This document shows, in pieces, positions 23,581 through 31,857 of a DNA stretch of 35,286 bases. A program made the translations under genes and the position numbers. Each line of letters begins with the position of its first letter. The first letter of the stretch is position 1. The DNA is taken from the NCBI GenBank assembly GCA_035651595.1, contig DASRFJ010000082.1, positions 1-35,286 of the forward strand. Direction: 5' to 3'. Source of the DNA: JAFARZ01 sp035651595 (lineage in GTDB: Bacteria > Actinomycetota > Actinomycetes > Streptosporangiales > Streptosporangiaceae). The notes beneath the pieces were generated by a model that had not been told where the DNA came from, made no database searches, and saw only the letters and a program-made list of their open reading frames with translations.

Positions 23581-24747
23581 TCACCCAAGTATCGCGTCGA
23601 CGAAAGCGGCCGGATCGAACGGCGCCAGGTCGTCCGGGCCCTCGCCGAGGCCGACGAGCTTGACCGGCACGCCGAGTTCGCGCTGCACCGCGATCACGAT
23701 GCCGCCCTTGGCGGTGCCGTCCAGCTTGGTGAGCACGATCCCGGTGACGTCCACCACCTCGGCGAACACCCGCGCCTGGCGCAGGCCGTTCTGCCCGGTG
23801 GTGGCGTCGAGCACGAGCAGCACCTCGTCGACGGTGGTGCGCTTTTCGATCACCCGCTTGACCTTGCCGAGCTCGTCCATCAGACCGGTCTTGGTGTGCA
23901 GGCGGCCGGCCGTGTCGACCAGCACGGCGTCCACTTTGTCCTCGATGCCCTTGGTGACCGCCTCGAACGCGACGCTGGCCGGGTCGGCGCCCTCGCGATC
24001 GGCACGAACGGTCTCCGCGCCGACGCGCTGGCCCCAGGTCTGGAGCTGGTCGGCGGCGGCGGCGCGGAACGTGTCCGCTGCGCCCAGCAGCACCGTGTGA
24101 CCGTCGCCGATCAGGTTCCTGGCAAGCTTTCCGCAGGTCGTGGTCTTGCCGGTGCCGTTCACGCCGACCATAAGCACGACCGCGGGGTTGCCGCCGTGCG
24201 GTTCGGTACGCAGCGAGCGGTCGATGTCCGGATTGAGCTGGGTGAGCAGTTCGTTGCGCAGCAGATCGCGCACCTCAGTGGCGCCGCGGGTGCCGAGCAC
24301 CTTGACCTTCGTCTTCAGGTCGTCCACCATCACCCGGGACGGGGCGACGCCGACGTCGGCGGTGATCAGGACTTCCTCGATCTCGTCCCAGGTCTCGTCG
24401 TCAAGCCGGTCGCGGGACAGCAGGCTGAGCAGCGCGGACCCCAGGCCGGTCTGCGACCGCGCGAGGCGCGCGCGAAGCCTTACCAGCCGGCCCGCGGACG
24501 GCGGCGGCCGCTCGATGTCGATCGTCGCGGTCGCCGTGGCTTGTGGTGGCGCCGTTTGCTCGTCGGTGGCCGTCTCCGCCCGGCCGGGCCGGTCTTGCGC
24601 CGACGAGGGCGGCCTTGTCGGCGTGGGCGCGCTGGTGCCGTGGCGGCCGCGCCGGCCGCGGCGGCCTCGCGGCCGGACGAAGAAGAGCCAGCCCGCGCCG
24701 GCTATCGCCAGGACGCCGAGCACAATTCCCAAGATCACATATTCCAT
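23581..24747 (-). CDS. ftsY: Signal recognition particle receptor FtsY
   Basis: A 388-residue SRP receptor. It has an N-terminal membrane segment (VILGIVLGVLAIAGAGWLFF), a basic then Pro/Thr-rich linker (to about 85), an N domain, and a GTPase domain. GTPase motifs are GVNGTGKTTTCGK (about 194), AADTFRAAA, DTAGRLH and TKLDGTAKGG. The C terminus GEGPDDLAPFDPAAFVDAI is typical. It docks Ffh-ribosome complexes at the membrane. ATG 24747 begins directly with the membrane segment, as in other actinobacterial FtsY proteins. Confidence 0.96.
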   Translation of the reverse strand: MEYVILGIVLGVLAIAGAGWLFFVRPRGRRGRRGRHGTSAPTPTRPPSSAQDRPGRAETATDEQTAPPQATATATIDIERPPPSAGRLVRLRARLARSQTGLGSALLSLLSRDRLDDETWDEIEEVLITADVGVAPSRVMVDDLKTKVKVLGTRGATEVRDLLRNELLTQLNPDIDRSLRTEPHGGNPAVVLMVGVNGTGKTTTCGKLARNLIGDGHTVLLGAADTFRAAAADQLQTWGQRVGAETVRADREGADPASVAFEAVTKGIEDKVDAVLVDTAGRLHTKTGLMDELGKVKRVIEKRTTVDEVLLVLDATTGQNGLRQARVFAEVVDVTGIVLTKLDGTAKGGIVIAVQRELGVPVKLVGLGEGPDDLAPFDPAAFVDAILG

Positions 24748-25131
24748 AGCACGTCCAGTCTCCCAGACCGCCCGGAGTGCTCGCCGCCGCGGGGGATCCC
24801 CCGCTCGCTGTCATCGCAGGCGAAGAGACGGCCGGGACTGGTGTGCATACTGTGCCCGCCGTGACTCTGAGCATGCCCATCCGTCCCGGCAACGGAGCCT
24901 CCGCCCGGCGACGGAGCACCCGCCCGGCAACAACGTCCGGCAACAACGTGGAAGTCCGCCCCATCGTGCCGGATTACCCCCCGCATCCGGGGGTCGGACT
25001 ACCACAAAGGGCGAAACCACCACGCTAATCAAGCCTCTGCCGGATCACCCACGCCCGGATCGCCCCACATTATGCGGATATATCGGATTTGTGCCGGCGT
25101 GGGCCGCGGGTGGGGCGGGGGCAGGAGCGGG
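24748..25131. other. Intergenic region between smc and ftsY
   Basis: These 384 bp separate two minus-strand genes. They hold a family A element (24945-25026), a 13-bp tandem duplication of CCGGCAACAACGT at its left edge (24924-24949) and a perfect 16-bp palindrome GCGGGGGATCCCCCGC (24789-24804) 42 bp upstream of ftsY. The palindrome could be an operator or a hairpin. A promoter for ftsY is expected here but not evident. Confidence 0.5.
24945..25026 (-). repeat. Family A structured intergenic element, copy 3
   Basis: Outer stem AACGTGG (24945-24951) with CCACGCT (25020-25026); the single A-C opposition is a U-G wobble on the minus strand. The middle stem is weaker, about 24957-24969 with 25001-25013, including a C-C mismatch. 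The inner hairpin pairs ACCCCC (24976-24981) with GGGGGT (24989-24994), with a C-G pair where copy 1 has T-A. The conserved right half TACCACAAAGGGCGAAA matches the other copies best. Confidence 0.7.
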
Positions 25132-28100
25132 CTAGGCGGGTTGGTGCTCGGCGGTGCGCTGGCTGATTACCGTGGAGACGCCGTCGCCGCGCATCGTGAT
25201 GCCGTACAGGGCGTCGGCGGCTTCCATCGTGCGGCGCTGGTGGGTGATGACGATGAGCTGCGAACTCTCCCGCAGCTCCTCGAAGACGAGCAGCAGGCGC
25301 TGGAGGTTCGTGTCGTCCAGCGCCGCCTCTACCTCGTCGAGCACGTAGAACGGCGACGGGCGGGCCTTGAAGATCGCGAACAGGTAGGCGATCGCGGTCA
25401 GCGAGCGTTCGCCGCCGGACAGCAGCGACAGCCGCTTGACCTTCTTGCCGGGCGGCCGCGCCTCGATCTCGATGCCGGTCGCCAGCATGTCGTCCGGTTC
25501 CGTCAGAAGAAGCCGGCCTTGACCACCGGGGAACAGCCGGGAGAACAGCGCCTCGAACTCGCGCGCCGTGTCCGCGTACGCCGACGCGAACACCTCCTGC
25601 ACCCGGTCGTCGACCTCCTTGACCACCTGGAGCAGGTCGCGCCGGGTCTTGCGCAGGTCGTCGAGCTGCGCGGCGAGGAACTGGTGCCGCTCGTTCAGCG
25701 CCGCGTACTCCTCCAGCGCCAGCGGGTTGACCTTACCGAGGCGTTCCAGCTGCCGAGCCGCGTCCGCGGCCCGCTTCTCCGCCGACGGCCGGTCGTACAT
25801 CATCGGCGGCGCGTCCTCGTCCCCGATCACCGGCACAGGCACCGAAGGCCCGTACTCAGCGACCAGCGCCTCCGTCGACACCCCGAACTCTTCCAGCGAG
25901 TGCTCGGCGAGCTGCTCCAGCCGGAGCCGGTGCTCGGCCCGGGTTATCTCCGTGCCGTGCGCGGTGTTGACGACCTTCTCCAGGTCGGCGGCCAGGTCGC
26001 GGACCCGCGCGCGGACCGCCTTCAGCTCGCCGGCGCCGCCCGCGTTGGCCGCCTCGGCCTCGGTGCGCGCCGTCTGGGCGACGGCCAGGGACCGTTCGGC
26101 GACCGCGACCGCGTACTGCGCGCCGAGCGCGACGGCATGCGCGACGGCCGCCTGCGACGCCCGCAGCAGGCGCCGTTCCCTGGCCCGCTCGCGAGCCCGG
26201 CGTTCCGCCTCCGCGGCCGCGGCCAGCGAGTCCGCCCGGCCGCTGATCGCGCGCAGCCGCTCCTCGGCGGTGCGCACCTCCAGCCTTGCCTCCATCTCGG
26301 AGTTCCGCGCCGCCGTGCACCGGTCGGCCAGGTCCTCGCGGCTGACCTCGGGCTCGGGCGCCGCGTCCTGGTCGGCGTCCAGTTCGGCCTCGGCGTCGGT
26401 GAGCTCGCGGCGCAGCTCGGTGAGCTTGGCGAGCCCGCCCTCGGCCGCCTTCCGCGCCGACGCGATCGAGCGCTCCAGCCGGTCGGCTTCGTCGCGCGCG
26501 GCCCGCGCCGCGCCGGCCAGCCGGCCCAGCCGTCCGGAGATCTCCGCCGCCGCCGCGTCCGCCTCGTGCAGCCGGGCCAGCGCCTCGGCGACCGCGCCCT
26601 TGGCCGCCTTTTCCGCCTGCGCCGCCGCGCCCAGCTCGGCCGCCGCCTCCTCGCACACCTTCTCCGCGCCGGCCAGGCCCGCGGCCGCCTCGTCCGCGGC
26701 CGCCCGCAGCTCCAGCCTGCTCTGCGCGCGGGCCCCACCGCCGTGCGCCCAGCGGGCGCCCAGCACGTCTCCGGCCCGCGTCACGACCTTCAAAGATCCA
26801 TTGCGCAGAACGACCTGGCGTGCTTCGTCCAGGTCCGCCACCACGACCACGTTGTGCAGAAGTTCCGTGACGGCCTCGGCCGCGCCCTCCGGCGCCCGCA
26901 CCAGGTCGACTGCCCAGACGCCGGCCGGCGGATTGACACGCTCTAGCGGGCTCGATTGCGCATTTGACCCGGTGAGGGGTGTGATCGCGAGGGTGGCGCG
27001 GCCCGCGTTGGTGGTGCGGAGGGTGGTGAGGATGGTTGCGGCGGCGTCGACGCTTTCGACGGCGACTGCTTCGGCGGCGGCACCTAGTGCGGCGGCTATC
27101 GCCGCCTCATGGCCCTCCGCCACGTGCAGCCGGTCGGTGAGGGGGCCGAGGACGCCGGGGAAATTGCCAGCGAGCAGGGACTTCGTCGCGTCGGCGCCGC
27201 GGCTGGCCGCCTCGGCCAGGGTTTCGGCACGGGCGCGCAGCGCCGCCCGTTCGGCGACCGCTTCGCGTTCGGCGGCGCGGAGTGCGGCGGTCTGCTCGGT
27301 GAGGTCCGCGAGCCGGTCGGCGGCCTGCTCGTGCGCGGCGGCCAAGCCGGCGCGGTCCTCTTCGCGGCCGCTGTCCAGGTCCTGGACCTGTGCGTACTCC
27401 TGCTGTGCGTGTCCTGCTCTGCGGCGTGCCTGCGCCGCGGCGGCGTCGAGGCGGTCCAGCTCCTCCTGAGCAGCGGCGCTGCGGCTGTTCGCGGCGCCGA
27501 CCTGCTCGCGCAGCCGGGCCACCCGGTCCGCGCGGGCGGCGAGGGCGCGGGCACCTTCCGCGGCCGCTCTCTCTGATTCGGCGAAAGCTCGCTCGGCAGC
27601 GACCCGATCGGCGACCGCGCTTGCCAGCACGTCGCGCCCCTGCGCCAGCCGTTCGGTCAGTACTTCTTCCTCAGCCCGCAGCTCGGCGGCCTGACGGTCC
27701 AGCTCGTCCGGGTCGCGGCCCGGGCGGGATTCGTCGTTCTGCGAGGTCAGCAGCGCGTGCCGCTGAGCGGCCAGGTTCTGCGTGCCGCGCAGCCGTTCCG
27801 CGGCCGACGACAGCGCGAACCACGTCTGCTGCGCCTGGGTCAGCTCGGCCTGGGCCTCCTGGGCGGCCCGGTCCAGCTCGCTCTCCGCGGTTCTCGCGTG
27901 GCCGAGTTCCCACTCGAGCGCGGCGCGCCTGGCGATGACCTCGGCCTCGTCGGCCTCGTCCTTGCGGAGTTTCTCGGCCAGCGTCACGTAGTCGTCGGCG
28001 AGCAGGCGGAGCCGGGCGTCGCGCAGCTCGGCCTGGATCACCGCGGCCTTGCGGGCCACCTCGGCCTGCCGGCCCAGCGGTTTGAGACGGCGGCTCAGTT

Positions 28101-28689
28101 CGGCGGTGAGGTCGACCAGCCGGGTCAGGTTGGCCTGCATCGCCTCCAGCTTGCGCAGCGCCTTCTCTTTGCGCTTGCGGTGCTTGAGGACCCCGGCGGC
28201 TTCCTCGATCAGCGCGCGGCGTGCCTCGGGACCGGCGTGCAGGATGTCGTCGAGCTGGCCCTGGCCGACGATCACGTGCATCTCGCGGCCGAGGCCGGAG
28301 TCGGAGAGCAGTTCCTGCACGTCGAGCAGCCGGCAGTGGTCGCCGTTGATCGCGTATTCGCTCTGCCCGGACCGGAACATGAGGCGGCTGATCGTCACCT
28401 CGGCGTAGTCGATGGGCAGCGCGCCGTCGGTGTTGTCAATGGTCAGCGTGACCTCGGCCCGGCCGAGCGGTGGCCGGGACGTGGTGCCGGCGAAGACGAC
28501 GTCCTCCATCTTGCCGCCGCGCAGGCTCTTCGCGCCCTGCTCGCCCATCACCCAGGACAGGGCGTCCACGATGTTGGATTTGCCCGAACCGTTCGGCCCG
28601 ACGACACACGTGATGCCGGGCTCGAGGCGGAGCGAGGTGGCGGACGCGAACGACTTGAATCCGCGCAGGGTGAGGCTCTTCAGGTACAA
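25132..28689 (-). CDS. smc: Chromosome segregation ATPase SMC
   Basis: A 1185-residue SMC protein, the core of the ScpAB-SMC condensin that organises and separates chromosomes. Walker A is GPNGSGKSN (about 32-40). Coiled-coil arms flank a hinge (about 500-660, with FPGVLGPLTDRLHV). The C-terminal head has LSGGERSLTAIA (about 1088), Walker B FYVLDEVEAALDD (about 1113) and ITHQRRTMEAAD. The head N terminus reads MYLKSLTLRGFKSFA. The start is TTG 28689, with GGGAGGGG about 7-9 bp upstream; there is no better ATG or GTG. The arms are very Ala/Glu/Arg-rich, as expected at this GC content. Confidence 0.97.
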   Translation of the reverse strand: MYLKSLTLRGFKSFASATSLRLEPGITCVVGPNGSGKSNIVDALSWVMGEQGAKSLRGGKMEDVVFAGTTSRPPLGRAEVTLTIDNTDGALPIDYAEVTISRLMFRSGQSEYAINGDHCRLLDVQELLSDSGLGREMHVIVGQGQLDDILHAGPEARRALIEEAAGVLKHRKRKEKALRKLEAMQANLTRLVDLTAELSRRLKPLGRQAEVARKAAVIQAELRDARLRLLADDYVTLAEKLRKDEADEAEVIARRAALEWELGHARTAESELDRAAQEAQAELTQAQQTWFALSSAAERLRGTQNLAAQRHALLTSQNDESRPGRDPDELDRQAAELRAEEEVLTERLAQGRDVLASAVADRVAAERAFAESERAAAEGARALAARADRVARLREQVGAANSRSAAAQEELDRLDAAAAQARRRAGHAQQEYAQVQDLDSGREEDRAGLAAAHEQAADRLADLTEQTAALRAAEREAVAERAALRARAETLAEAASRGADATKSLLAGNFPGVLGPLTDRLHVAEGHEAAIAAALGAAAEAVAVESVDAAATILTTLRTTNAGRATLAITPLTGSNAQSSPLERVNPPAGVWAVDLVRAPEGAAEAVTELLHNVVVVADLDEARQVVLRNGSLKVVTRAGDVLGARWAHGGGARAQSRLELRAAADEAAAGLAGAEKVCEEAAAELGAAAQAEKAAKGAVAEALARLHEADAAAAEISGRLGRLAGAARAARDEADRLERSIASARKAAEGGLAKLTELRRELTDAEAELDADQDAAPEPEVSREDLADRCTAARNSEMEARLEVRTAEERLRAISGRADSLAAAAEAERRARERARERRLLRASQAAVAHAVALGAQYAVAVAERSLAVAQTARTEAEAANAGGAGELKAVRARVRDLAADLEKVVNTAHGTEITRAEHRLRLEQLAEHSLEEFGVSTEALVAEYGPSVPVPVIGDEDAPPMMYDRPSAEKRAADAARQLERLGKVNPLALEEYAALNERHQFLAAQLDDLRKTRRDLLQVVKEVDDRVQEVFASAYADTAREFEALFSRLFPGGQGRLLLTEPDDMLATGIEIEARPPGKKVKRLSLLSGGERSLTAIAYLFAIFKARPSPFYVLDEVEAALDDTNLQRLLLVFEELRESSQLIVITHQRRTMEAADALYGITMRGDGVSTVISQRTAEHQPA

Positions 28690-28740
28690 CTACAGCCCCT
28701 CCCTTCCGCTCCACGCACCCTACCGCAACGACAAGCAGCA

Positions 28741-28820
28741 TCCCGGCAAAGCCGGGAGGGACGGGAAAGGGCGGACTGGGCACGACGAAGGTAGGGGCGC
28801 CGATGCGGTCGCCGCCCCTA
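28741..28820 (-). other. Structured leader upstream of smc
   Basis: Two stem-loops lie between the small coiled-coil gene and smc. TCCCGGC/GCCGGGA has an AAA loop (28741-28757), and TAGGGGCG/CGCCCCTA encloses 13 nt (28792-28820). Either could end transcription from upstream or sit in the smc leader. No T-run follows on the minus strand, and no promoter pair stands out. Confidence 0.35.
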
Positions 28821-28855
28821 GTTCGTCTTTCTTGCGGTGTTGCCTCGTCCCGCCG

Positions 28856-28876
28856 AGCGCTCGTTAAGCGAGCGCT
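28856..28876 (-). terminator. Hairpin spanning the stop codon of the small coiled-coil gene
   Basis: AGCGCTCG (28856-28863) pairs with CGAGCGCT (28869-28876), with loop TTAAG containing the TAA stop. The stem is eight perfect base pairs. It may stabilise the message end or help termination; there is no T-tract. Confidence 0.3.
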
Positions 28877-29055
28877 GGCTCGCGATCCCGGACCAGCATG
28901 TCCTCGTGCGCGTTCTCCGCGGCGAGCGTGTCGTTCTGTTCCTGGAGCCGCGTTAGCTCGGCTTCCAGGTCGCGAACACGCTGCTGGAGGCGGCGCATCT
29001 CGGAAATCATGCGGGGATCGGGACCGCCGACGTGGCCGAAAAGAGCCTTCGCCAT
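28864..29055 (-). CDS. Small coiled-coil protein of unknown function
   Basis: A 63-residue protein beginning MAKALFGHVGGPDPR. It continues as a heptad-patterned coiled coil (MRRLQQRVRDLEAELTRLQ, then QNDTLAAEN) and ends with an acidic-basic tail. I believe similar small proteins occur in other actinobacteria, but I cannot name a function. ATG 29055 is preferred over an upstream start at 29124 because GGAGG lies about 11 bp before it and the extra N-terminal residues are not protein-like. It sits between mutM and smc on the same strand, where Streptomyces-type genomes often have other small genes. No signal peptide or membrane segment. Confidence 0.75.
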   Translation of the reverse strand: MAKALFGHVGGPDPRMISEMRRLQQRVRDLEAELTRLQEQNDTLAAENAHEDMLVRDREPALA

Positions 29056-29223
29056 GGTGTTAAGGTCCTCCACGCTGAGTGACCAGAGTGGGCACTTACT
29101 TGGCACGCGCTCAGTGGCGCGCAATCAACACGTACTAGGGTCCCACCCTGTCGTATCCTGGTCAAGTTGGCGGGCATCCCCTCCATAATTATACGGGCTT
29201 ATGGGGCTTATATGCCACTTATT

Positions 29224-29323
29224 AAACTGGGGGAGGCATCCCCCAGACCCCCTCGTCAAACTGGAGAGGCATCCCCCAGACCCCCTCGTCAAACTGGGGA
29301 GGCATCCCCCAGACCCCCTCGTC
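29224..29323. repeat. Three tandem 33-34-bp units, each with a hairpin
   Basis: Units at 29224-29257, 29258-29290 and 29291-29323 share AAACTGG, GGCATCCCCCAG and ACCCCCTCGTC. In the first unit CTGGGGG pairs with CCCCCAG around loop AGGCAT; the second unit has lost part of the stem (GGAGA), and the third has six pairs. The mutM stop codon (29322-29324) overlaps the last unit, so the array begins in the gene's final codon region. It probably forms the mutM transcript end. Confidence 0.9.
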
Positions 29324-30170
29324 AATGTCCCGATCGGGGTCGTGGCTGGCACCGGGGGCAGCTGTACGAGCTGCGGTTCATGAACGGCTCGCGGCGGACC
29401 TGGGCTCCGCACCTGCGACATTCCAGACCTTCCCGGCCGTACACCGCCAGCGACCTGTCGAAGTACCCGCTTTCGCCGTTGACATTCACATACAGGCTGT
29501 CGAAGCTCGTCCCGCCTAGGCCGAGCGCCTCCGCCATGACCTCGCGCACCGCGTCGAGCAGCCGGCTGACCTGCGGGCCGGTCAGTGCGTCGGTGGGCCG
29601 CGCGCCGTGCAGCTTGGCGCGCCACAGCGCCTCGTCGGCGTAGATGTTGCCGATGCCGCTGATCAGCGACTGATCCAGCAGTGCGCGCTTCACGCCGGTG
29701 TGCCGGGTCTTGATCCGCTTTGCCACCAGCTTGGCGTCAAATTCCGGCTCGAACGGATCGGGTGCGATGTGCGCGATCGGGGCGGGCAGTGTCGCGCCCC
29801 CGGGCGCCACCAGCATGTGGCCGAACGTCCGCTGATCGGTGAACCGCAGGTCCGGGCCGCCGTCCGCGAACGTGAACACGATCCGGACGTGCGGGCCGAG
29901 CGGACGGTCCGGGTCGCCGATCAGCAGCTGACCGCTCATGCCCAGGTGGGCGAGCAGCGCGTCGTCGCCGAGCGCCAGCCACAGGTACTTGCCGCGGCGG
30001 CTGACCCGGTCGATCTTGCGGCCCGCCAGCGCGCTGGCGAAGTCCAGCGGACCAGCCAGGTGACGACGGATGGCGCGCGGATGCAGCACGGTAACCGTGC
30101 CGATGACGCGCCCGGTGATGTGCTGGTCGAGCCCGCGGCGCACGGTCTCGACCTCAGGAAGCTCGGGCAT
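29322..30170 (-). CDS. mutM: Formamidopyrimidine-DNA glycosylase (Fpg)
   Basis: A 282-residue bifunctional glycosylase/AP lyase that removes 8-oxoguanine and formamidopyrimidines. It starts MPELPEVETVRRGLDQH, with catalytic Pro2 and Glu3. The conserved Lys is in RRGKYLWLAL, the helix-two-turn-helix motif in LLDQSLISGIGNIYADEALW, and the C-terminal zinc finger has Cys in CRRCG and CPRCQ. The ATG directly follows the rnc stop (TAAATG). The last few residues (PRPRSGH) run into the downstream tandem repeat. Confidence 0.97.
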   Translation of the reverse strand: MPELPEVETVRRGLDQHITGRVIGTVTVLHPRAIRRHLAGPLDFASALAGRKIDRVSRRGKYLWLALGDDALLAHLGMSGQLLIGDPDRPLGPHVRIVFTFADGGPDLRFTDQRTFGHMLVAPGGATLPAPIAHIAPDPFEPEFDAKLVAKRIKTRHTGVKRALLDQSLISGIGNIYADEALWRAKLHGARPTDALTGPQVSRLLDAVREVMAEALGLGGTSFDSLYVNVNGESGYFDRSLAVYGREGLECRRCGAQVRREPFMNRSSYSCPRCQPRPRSGH

Positions 30171-30923
30171 TTACCCTTCCGCGGAGTTGCCAGGATGCGC
30201 CCGCGAACCAGAGATCATGTTCCACGCGGCCTCGGCGGCCTGCTGCTCGGCGGCCTTCTTGGTGCGGCCCTCGCCCGAGCCCATGATCTCGCCGCCGACC
30301 CTGACCCAGGCGCGGAAGGACTTCTGGTGGTCGGGGCCGCTTTCCTGGACCTGGTATTCGGGCACGCCGAGGGTCTCCCCCGCGGTGAGTTCCTGGAGCG
30401 AGGTCTTCCAGTCGAGCCCGGCGCCGAGCCGGGCCGCGCGGGCGATCACCGGGTCGAACAGCCGGTGCACCAGCCTGGTCGCCTCGTCCAGTCCGCAGTC
30501 GATGTAGACGGCGCCGATCACGGCCTCGAGCGTGTCAGCGAGGATCGAGCCCTTGTCCCGCCCGCCGGTCCCCTCCTCGCCACGGCCGAGGTGGACGAAC
30601 GAGCCCAGGTTCAGCTCCCTGGCCACGTCCGCGAGCGCGCCCATCTGCACGACGGCAGCGCGGAGCTTCGCCAGCTGCCCCTCGGGCAGGTTCGGGTAAC
30701 CCCGGTACAGCGTGTCGGTGACGACCAGGCCGAGCACCGAGTCGCCGAGGAACTCCAGGCGCTCGTTGGTCGGCAAGTTGCCGTTCTCGTACGCGTAAGA
30801 CCGGTGCGTGAGCGCTCGCTCAAGAGACGCGGGGGCGATCAGCACTCCGAGAACGCGCAGCAGCTCAGCGGGGTCCCCGCTGGCGTTAAGTCCGCCACCG
30901 GGTGACTGGCTTATGACGCCCAC
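30171..30923 (-). CDS. rnc: Ribonuclease III
   Basis: A 250-residue RNase III, which processes rRNA and cuts double-stranded RNA. The signature NERLEFLGDSVLGLVV and the second metal-binding block DTLEAVIGAVYIDCG are intact. The C-terminal double-stranded RNA-binding domain (about 170-240) contains GEGRTKKAAEQQAAEAAW. GTG 30923 has GGAGGAGG 5 bp upstream. It forms an operon with mutM at zero spacing and lies 70 bp after rpmF. Confidence 0.96.
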   Translation of the reverse strand: MGVISQSPGGGLNASGDPAELLRVLGVLIAPASLERALTHRSYAYENGNLPTNERLEFLGDSVLGLVVTDTLYRGYPNLPEGQLAKLRAAVVQMGALADVARELNLGSFVHLGRGEEGTGGRDKGSILADTLEAVIGAVYIDCGLDEATRLVHRLFDPVIARAARLGAGLDWKTSLQELTAGETLGVPEYQVQESGPDHQKSFRAWVRVGGEIMGSGEGRTKKAAEQQAAEAAWNMISGSRAHPGNSAEG

Positions 30924-30993
30924 CGCGTCCTCCTCCCAGCACTCGCTGATAATCCCCCGCTGGTCCGAATCTCTAAACCGGCTCTGGCGTCCG

Positions 30994-31173
30994 CTAGATC
31001 GACGGCTCGATGACCTGGCGGCGCCGGTAGGTGCCGCAGGTGGGGCACGCCACGTGCGGCAGCTTCTGCTCGTGGCACTGCGGGCAGGTCACCAGCGCGG
31101 ACGCGGTGGCCTTCCAGTTCGAGCGGCGCGAGCGGGTATTGCTGCGGGACATCCTCCGCTTGGGAACCGCCAC
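30994..31173 (-). CDS. rpmF: 50S ribosomal protein L32
   Basis: A 59-residue L32 reading MAVPKRRMSRSNTRSRRSNW at the N terminus. Four zinc-ligand cysteines lie in CPQC (30, 33) and CPTC (43, 46), so this is the zinc-containing form. It starts at GTG 31173, one base after the DUF177 stop, the standard DUF177-rpmF-rnc order. GGAGG lies inside the DUF177 3' end. Confidence 0.96.
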   Translation of the reverse strand: MAVPKRRMSRSNTRSRRSNWKATASALVTCPQCHEQKLPHVACPTCGTYRRRQVIEPSI

Positions 31174-31174
31174 G

Positions 31175-31768
31175 TCAGCCCTCCTCTGTCTTCAGGTTGG
31201 TCAGTCCGGCCCATCTCGGGTCGGTCAGCTCTTCGTGCTTGTGCCCGGGTCCTGCCTCCGCGAGCGGCACGCCGCACTCGACGCACAGCCCCGGGCAGTC
31301 TTCCCGGCACAACGGCGACATCGGCAGTGCGAGCACCACCGCGTCCCGGAACGCCGGCTCCAGGTCCAGCAGGTCGCCGTCGAGGAAGCGCTCCTCGTCG
31401 TCGTCCTCGTTCTTCTCGTCCGCGGGCTCGGTACGCCGAGTCCGCGGCCGGTCCTCGTGGTACCGGTACAGCTCCATGAAGCTGACCGACACCGTGCTGG
31501 CCACCGGCCCCAGGCAGCGGGCACACTCACCCGTCACCGGCGCGGTTGCCGACCCGGTCACGAGCACGCCCTCGGTCACCGCCGCGAACCGCAGATTCAG
31601 CTCGACATCGCTGCCTTCCGGCACGCTGACGAGCTCAAGCCGCAGATCGGCGGGCGCCGGCACGATCCTGGTCTCCACGCGCGACGAACCGGCCTGGCGG
31701 CTCAGTGACCGCAGGTCGAATACGAGCGGGCCGCGCGGGCTGGATGAGGTCGTGCGAGTGCTAGACAT
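31175..31768 (-). CDS. DUF177 / YceD-family protein
   Basis: A 197-residue DUF177 protein. It has the FDLRSLSRQAGSSR opening, CARCLGP in the middle, an Asp/Glu-rich linker (EKNEDDDEERF), and the Cys-containing C-terminal block CREDCPGLCVECGVPL. In plants and bacteria the family is linked to 23S rRNA processing or accumulation; its exact role is unclear. It immediately precedes rpmF (1-bp gap) and so is coupled to L32 synthesis. Confidence 0.93.
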   Translation of the reverse strand: MSSTRTTSSSPRGPLVFDLRSLSRQAGSSRVETRIVPAPADLRLELVSVPEGSDVELNLRFAAVTEGVLVTGSATAPVTGECARCLGPVASTVSVSFMELYRYHEDRPRTRRTEPADEKNEDDDEERFLDGDLLDLEPAFRDAVVLALPMSPLCREDCPGLCVECGVPLAEAGPGHKHEELTDPRWAGLTNLKTEEG

Positions 31769-31857
31769 GGCAGTGTACCGGTGGTGTTTCGGAACCGACC
31801 GCCAAGGATACCGGGGCGACGGCGTAATCCCAACTCGGCGTGGTCAGCGCGAGATCG

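Noticed and set aside
24943..25010. CRISPR-like spacing of repeats
   Set aside because: Only a 13-bp duplication and one hairpin; no regular repeat-spacer pattern and no cas genes.
29132..29165. Promoter for the small coiled-coil gene (TTGACC at 29165-29160 on the minus strand)
   Set aside because: The hexamer at 17-bp spacing, GACCCT, is a poor -10; the better TAGTAC is 22 bp away.
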